The notes beneath the pieces were generated by a model that worked only from the letters and a program-made list of their open reading frames with translations, was not told where the DNA came from and made no database searches. This document shows, piece by piece, positions 60,235 through 64,000 of a stretch of DNA of 64,000 bases. Origin of the DNA: an uncultured Prevotellaceae bacterium (GTDB lineage: Bacteria > Bacteroidota > Bacteroidia > Bacteroidales > Bacteroidaceae); assembly GCA_902780635.1 (NCBI GenBank), contig CACZGH010000006.1, forward strand, positions 81,444 through 145,443, given 5' to 3'. The translations under genes were made by a program, and so were the position numbers. How positions within the stretch are numbered: position 1 is the stretch's first letter; every line of letters starts with the position of its first letter.

Positions 60235-62807
60235 GACACGCACTATCTACTTTTGCCGTCATGGTCTGCATCCTCTGCATGCCTCTTGACACCTTCGCCC
60301 AGCGCATCAGCCACACGTATAATAATGTGTCGCTCAGCGAAGCCCTGCTTGGGTTGAACAACGAACAGAAAGAATACGTCATCAACTTCCTCTACAACGA
60401 ACTGGAGGACTTCCGCATCACAGTCACCATCAAGAATAAGAAACTGCCCGATGCCATTCAGCAGATGATAGGTTTCTATCCCGTCCGCATGACCGTCAAA
60501 TCCGACGACCACGAAATCTACGTGGAGTGTACGCATAAGACCGATCGCCACCTGACAGGCACCATCATCGACGAACAAGGTCAGCCTGTGGCGTATGCCA
60601 ACGTGGCCATCCTCCATCCTGCCGACTCCATGCTGCTTGACGGTGGTGTATCTAACGAGAGTGGATACTTCGCTATTCCCTACGAGCAAGACAAGGTCCT
60701 TGTCCGCATTTCCTATGTCGGCTATAAAACCGTATACAAATTGTGCGAACAGCCCGAAGTGGGAATCATCAGGATTCAGCCCGACAACTATACGCTGAAT
60801 GGCGTGGTGGTGGCGGGCGAGCGGCCAAAGGTGCAACTGCAGGGCAACTCGCTTATGATGAATGTGGAAGGAACCGTCATGGAGCGAATGGGCACCGCTG
60901 AGGATGTGCTCTCCCGTGTACCTGCCATTTCAAAGAAAGGAGATGTATTTGAGATCCTTGGAAAAGGTGTGCCATTGATTTACGTGAACAGCCGTAAGTT
61001 GACCGATTTAAGCGAACTGCGAAACATCCAGTCGGACAACATCAAGAACATAGAAGTGATTCAAAATCCCGGCGCCCGATATGATGCAACGGTCAATGCC
61101 GTCATCATCATCCATACCAAGCGTGCAGCAGGAGAAGGCTTGGGCGTGGAGATGACATCCTGGAGCCGCAAAGGACATGGCTACGCCAACAACGAACGCG
61201 TCAACCTGACATACCGCACAGGAGGTCTGGAACTGTTTGCCAACCTCTTCGGAGCATACAACCAATACTGGAAGCGCTGCGAGTTTGAACAGACCGTCTT
61301 TGCAGATACCTTGTGGGTCATCAATAATAAAGAGAAAAGCACCAGGCAAAATCCTTTCCTAGAAGGACGTATGGGGTTCAACTATCAGTTGGATGACCAT
61401 AATTCTTTTGGCGGATTCTATCAGAACACTTATGACTACGTGAAAAGACATGCTGAGTATGACGACGGTCTGCAGGCCGATGGCATATACTACGACCATC
61501 TGCAGAACAGCAGTGTCAGACGTAACAAAAACGTACCCCATCATCAGGTGAATCTCTACTACACGGGAAAGGTAGGTCAGTTTGGCATAGACTTCAACGC
61601 AGATTATAGTTTCCAAAAACAATTGGGTCGTAACCATCAGCAAGAATTGAGCGCTGAGTATGAAAACCGTGACGTCAACACCGAGAGCGTGACGCGCAGT
61701 AAACTATTGGCGGAAAAACTGATTGTGAGCCATCCATTGTGGAAAGGACAGGTGGAGGTGGGTGAAGAATACACCAACACCCACTGGCGTAGCCAATTCG
61801 AAAACCCGGAAGGCTTTATCTCCAACAGCAACAACGAGCAGCATGAGAACAATATAGCGCCGTTTGTGGAACTGCGACAGCGACTGGCTCGCATCCAACT
61901 ATCCGTAGGCCTGCGTTACGAACATGTGGAGTCGGAATATTATGTGAGTGGCGTTCGCCGCGACGACCAATGTCGCACTTACGATGATTTCTTCCCTTCC
62001 ATATCTGCGTCTGGAAAGTTGAAGGATGCACAACTATCCGTCAGCTATTCCAAACGTTCCACACGCCCTTCCTACTGGCAGTTGAGCAGTGATGTCACCT
62101 ACGAGAACCGTCTCAACCAACAAACGGGAAACCCCTACCTGAAACCCATCAAATATCACAATCTGAATGCGACAGTGATGTGGAAATGGCTCTATCTGAC
62201 GACAAACTTCTCACATTGTGTCGACCCTATCCTACACACGGTAGAAAGCATGGAAGAGGACTCAAAAGTAAATCATGTGACATACAAGAACTACGACCAT
62301 GCCGACTGGCTTAACATAACGCTAGGGGCACAGAAGAACATCAGATGGGGACAGGCCACATGGACGCCACAATACAACATCACGTTGATGAAACCATGGT
62401 TCAAGTCAACGTTCTTAGACCAGCAGAAAAGATTCAACCATCCCATGATGGTCTTGCAATTAGGCAATATCCTTGCCTTGTCTCACGACTGGCTGATTCA
62501 GGCAGACTTCAATATGGACACTCACGGCCATCAGCAGAACGCCTGGTTTGACAGCACCAACGCGATGCTCTCGCTAAGCATCAGCAAGGATTTCTTCAAG
62601 CACCGCCTCAACGTCAAACTGACAGGCCACGACCTTTTCAATGGCGGCATCAACCGCTTCACGCTCTACAGCAACCGCATGATGTTCCGAAAGATGGAAG
62701 ACAACGACTCTCGCTGCATCCAACTCTCCCTGCGCTACCGTTTCAATGTCACCCCATCGAAGTACAAAGGCACCGGAGCCGGTAACGCCGAGAAGAACCG
62801 ACTCTGA
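60231..62807 (+). CDS. TonB-receptor-like outer-membrane barrel protein with STN and regulatory domains
   Basis: An 858-residue outer-membrane protein: signal peptide ending TFAQ, an STN-like domain (about 25-100), a CarboxypepD_reg domain (about 106-185: TGTIIDEQGQPVAYANVAI, then YVGYKTV), a plug region (about 190-290) and a 16-to-22-strand barrel of the OMP_b-brl_3 kind. STN plus ECF and anti-sigma factor next door is the layout of signal-transducing TonB receptors. There is no SusD, so it is not a standard polysaccharide utilisation pair. Ligand unknown. Confidence 0.88.
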   Translation: MRHALSTFAVMVCILCMPLDTFAQRISHTYNNVSLSEALLGLNNEQKEYVINFLYNELEDFRITVTIKNKKLPDAIQQMIGFYPVRMTVKSDDHEIYVECTHKTDRHLTGTIIDEQGQPVAYANVAILHPADSMLLDGGVSNESGYFAIPYEQDKVLVRISYVGYKTVYKLCEQPEVGIIRIQPDNYTLNGVVVAGERPKVQLQGNSLMMNVEGTVMERMGTAEDVLSRVPAISKKGDVFEILGKGVPLIYVNSRKLTDLSELRNIQSDNIKNIEVIQNPGARYDATVNAVIIIHTKRAAGEGLGVEMTSWSRKGHGYANNERVNLTYRTGGLELFANLFGAYNQYWKRCEFEQTVFADTLWVINNKEKSTRQNPFLEGRMGFNYQLDDHNSFGGFYQNTYDYVKRHAEYDDGLQADGIYYDHLQNSSVRRNKNVPHHQVNLYYTGKVGQFGIDFNADYSFQKQLGRNHQQELSAEYENRDVNTESVTRSKLLAEKLIVSHPLWKGQVEVGEEYTNTHWRSQFENPEGFISNSNNEQHENNIAPFVELRQRLARIQLSVGLRYEHVESEYYVSGVRRDDQCRTYDDFFPSISASGKLKDAQLSVSYSKRSTRPSYWQLSSDVTYENRLNQQTGNPYLKPIKYHNLNATVMWKWLYLTTNFSHCVDPILHTVESMEEDSKVNHVTYKNYDHADWLNITLGAQKNIRWGQATWTPQYNITLMKPWFKSTFLDQQKRFNHPMMVLQLGNILALSHDWLIQADFNMDTHGHQQNAWFDSTNAMLSLSISKDFFKHRLNVKLTGHDLFNGGINRFTLYSNRMMFRKMEDNDSRCIQLSLRYRFNVTPSKYKGTGAGNAEKNRL

Positions 62808-62821
62808 CAACAAACGAGGAT

Positions 62822-63119
62822 GTTCCCGTAGTAGTATGGCTTTACCTGCTTCATCATTACAAAAGGAAAAGTGATCCTACGGGAACCCTCTTTATTCATC
62901 TCTCTCTCGTTTCGAAGGGCAGTTGTCGGCCTTTGTGCCGACGCTGCCTTCCCCTTGGTTCAAGGATGCGCTCTTGTAGGAGGTCGGGCCTCCGAGCCCG
63001 ACAAAATAACTGATTGCGGAAATATTGCGGAAAGGACGGAAATAATGCGGAAACTCCTTCTCTCCTTAGAATTATTTGATTGCGAAAATAATGCGAAAGG
63101 ACGAAAATAATGCGGAAAC
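62822..63119. repeat. Cluster of palindromes and REP-like repeats
   Basis: Within 300 bases: arms GTTCCCGTAG/CTACGGGAAC (62822-62831 and 62877-62886); a GTCGGC/GCCGAC hairpin extended by GGCAG/CTGCC (62918-62948); GTAG (62976-62979) followed by palindrome GTCGGGC/GCCCGAC (62983-63002), the head-plus-palindrome layout of REP elements; and two 43-44-bp copies (63011-63054, 63077-63119) built of 10-11-base GCGGAAA units. No gene is seen. Confidence 0.75.
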
Positions 63120-63171
63120 CTTTGTCATCTGCAATGACAATTCTTATACTCACAGTGCTAATCTCTCACTT

Positions 63172-63202
63172 CCTCTGGCTGGACTCGATGCCCAGCCAGA
63201 GG
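63172..63202. terminator. Hairpin between the receptor gene and the small lipoprotein gene
   Basis: A perfect 11-bp stem (CCTCTGGCTGG with CCAGCCAGAGG) around a 9-base loop lies between convergent genes. There is no strong T tract on either side. Confidence 0.65.
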
Positions 63203-63230
63203 TTGTGTTTACGGGTGGCAATGTCAAATG

Positions 63231-63641
63231 TTAGTTGGACTTTTCCTTTGGGGAGGGGCTAACATGGAATGTATCTTGTTGGGGTTTGCTGACAGCGTTT
63301 GTACCGAGATCGACACCCCATCCGATAATACCACCTAAAAGAATATTGGCAAATGTCCATTCGTTGATGGTCTTCTTAAGAACGATGTCCTTATAATTGT
63401 AGTTCGGGGAGGTAATCTGGATGCGTTGTCCATCAAGCTTCTTGCGTTTTACCTTCACCACTTGTGGGAGATCCACATTCTCGTAAGTCTGATAACTGGT
63501 GGTGATGGTTACGGGCTCTGGATTATTGCCATCGATGTGGATGGAGGGGCTGGTGCCAGAAATAATGGTTGCGCATGAACTCAACAACAATGTTGAGAGA
63601 ATAAGGCATGAGCCTTTTTTCACTAAATTAATGTGTTTCAT
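63231..63641 (-). CDS. Small lipoprotein of unknown function
   Basis: A 136-residue lipoprotein: leader MKHINLVKKG, lipobox LLSSC (Cys23), then a beta-rich domain (VTITTSYQTYENVD) and a glycine-rich hydrophobic stretch (NILLGGIIGWGVDLGTNAV) that resembles small PEGA-like or glycine-zipper lipoproteins. The start is set at the lysine-rich leader; 15 upstream codons are rejected. A minus-strand TACTTTTG box (63684-63691) lies about 43 bases upstream. Function unknown. Confidence 0.72.
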   Translation of the reverse strand: MKHINLVKKGSCLILSTLLLSSCATIISGTSPSIHIDGNNPEPVTITTSYQTYENVDLPQVVKVKRKKLDGQRIQITSPNYNYKDIVLKKTINEWTFANILLGGIIGWGVDLGTNAVSKPQQDTFHVSPSPKEKSN

Positions 63642-63793
63642 AACTGTCAATAATTGTAAGTCAAATTTTGATAATTTGTTATGCAAAAGTATATATATTT
63701 TTTTAATATAGTATTGCCATCCGATGTTTTTTGTAAGAGGAACGGAGATTATAGTGATAATTACTTAAATTATCCTAAATAGGATTATCCAAA

Positions 63794-63825
63794 TTTGAAT
63801 AAATTCATTATTGCTGTTATCTTTG
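63794..63825 (+). promoter_or_regulatory. Orphan consensus promoter
   Basis: TTTG (63794-63797), 20 bases, then TATCTTTG (63818-63825), a full match, but only an 11-codon ORF (start near 63834) and the IS element follow. Confidence 0.6.
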
Positions 63826-63894
63826 GATCACTGGGATGGACGTCCCCATGGTCCCTGAAAAACTCAGATGAAAACATCATTTTCACAAGGGGGG

Positions 63895-64000
63895 TGTGTC
63901 AAAATGAAGTGAACCCCAAAAGTTGGACAAAAAACTTTTGGGGTTCATCATGTATATACATCACACATTAGAAGAAAAGAAAGAAATCATCCGCCTTCAT
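63895..64000 (+). mobile_element. Left end of an IS3-type insertion sequence (truncated by window)
   Basis: A left terminus beginning about TGTGTCAAAATG, then a 15-bp-arm perfect hairpin (63910-63924 with 63933-63947), and 2 bases later the ATG of an OrfA-like reading frame. The AACCCC-rich end and hairpin-then-OrfA layout fit IS3-family elements. The right end lies outside the window, and no target duplication can be checked. Confidence 0.72.
63950..64000 (+). CDS. IS3-family transposase OrfA, N-terminal fragment
   Basis: Seventeen codons are visible from the ATG to the window edge (MYIHHTLEEKKEIIRLH). The helical basic start resembles the helix-turn-helix OrfA of IS3/IS150-like elements. 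Family assignment depends mainly on the element end and is provisional. Confidence 0.65.
   Translation, partial: MYIHHTLEEKKEIIRLH

Noticed and set aside
62896-63153. 85-codon minus-strand frame over the palindrome cluster
   Set aside because: It translates tandem repeats and palindromes only and lacks a start context.

Overview
The window reads as a chromosomal segment of a Bacteroidales bacterium, most likely Prevotellaceae (Prevotella, Segatella or Xylanibacter type). The case rests on Bacteroidetes-type promoters (TTTG or TTG, then 19-21 bases, then TAnnTTTG or TAnnTTCG), lineage families (DUF4251, DUF4922-SpoIID fusion, DUF6291, FecR/DUF4974 anti-sigma with an outer-membrane barrel), secreted plant-polysaccharide glycosidases with Prevotella-type C-terminal tails, and the Bacteroidetes order sigma-54 activator, lptE, TPR gene, secG. 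Base composition is moderate. Most of the window looks like core genome; the last 100 bases begin an IS3-type insertion sequence.

Layout. 1-9.6 kb: a GH3 glycosidase with an unusual DUF1573 front end, a decayed GH9-like glycosidase, small exported proteins, dinB, an MFS exporter and a HigBA toxin-antitoxin pair. 9.7-16 kb: tRNA-His, then minus-strand genes for secG, a TPR protein, lptE, a sigma-54 activator, a flippase-like membrane protein, pdxA and rlmN. 16.2-28 kb: a 1243-residue three-part protein (glycosyltransferase, HIT-like DUF4922, SpoIID) directly coupled to an AmpG-like permease, a AAA ATPase-nuclease protein, putA and a second AmpG-like permease. 28-39.3 kb: an exported MG2-domain/carboxypeptidase-regulatory pair, divergent aguA/aguB polyamine genes, a GH5 endoglucanase, an exported nuclease, and nif3 with its zinc-ribbon partner.

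39.4-47 kb: a RAYT-like HUH protein with a DprA/SLOG-like C-terminus, lactaldehyde dehydrogenase, a GH127 arabinofuranosidase, a TerB-DnaJ protein, a 15-unit 9-bp repeat tract and an HsdR-N single-domain gene. 47-56 kb: holA behind a duplicated promoter, a 700-base AT-rich non-coding tract rich in GTAAAT, an XRE regulator, pyrK-pyrD, aroC, a SlyD-type foldase and a GH51 arabinofuranosidase. 56-64 kb: a DUF6291 gene and accessory DnaB-like helicase behind an AGTTAA inverted array, an ECF sigma/anti-sigma/TonB-receptor operon, a structured REP-like repeat cluster, a small lipoprotein, an orphan promoter and the left end of the IS.

Biology. GH3, GH5, GH51, GH127 and the GH9-like remnant point to use of arabinoxylan, arabinan and beta-glucan, but they are scattered and have no SusC/SusD pair. 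The fusion protein and the two AmpG-like permeases suggest cytosolic handling of imported peptidoglycan fragments. AguA and AguB convert agmatine to putrescine. The least explained items are the GT2-HIT-SpoIID fusion, the RAYT-SLOG fusion with palindromes and repeats nearby, the GTAAAT-rich tract before the XRE gene, and the repeat cluster at 62.8-63.1 kb.
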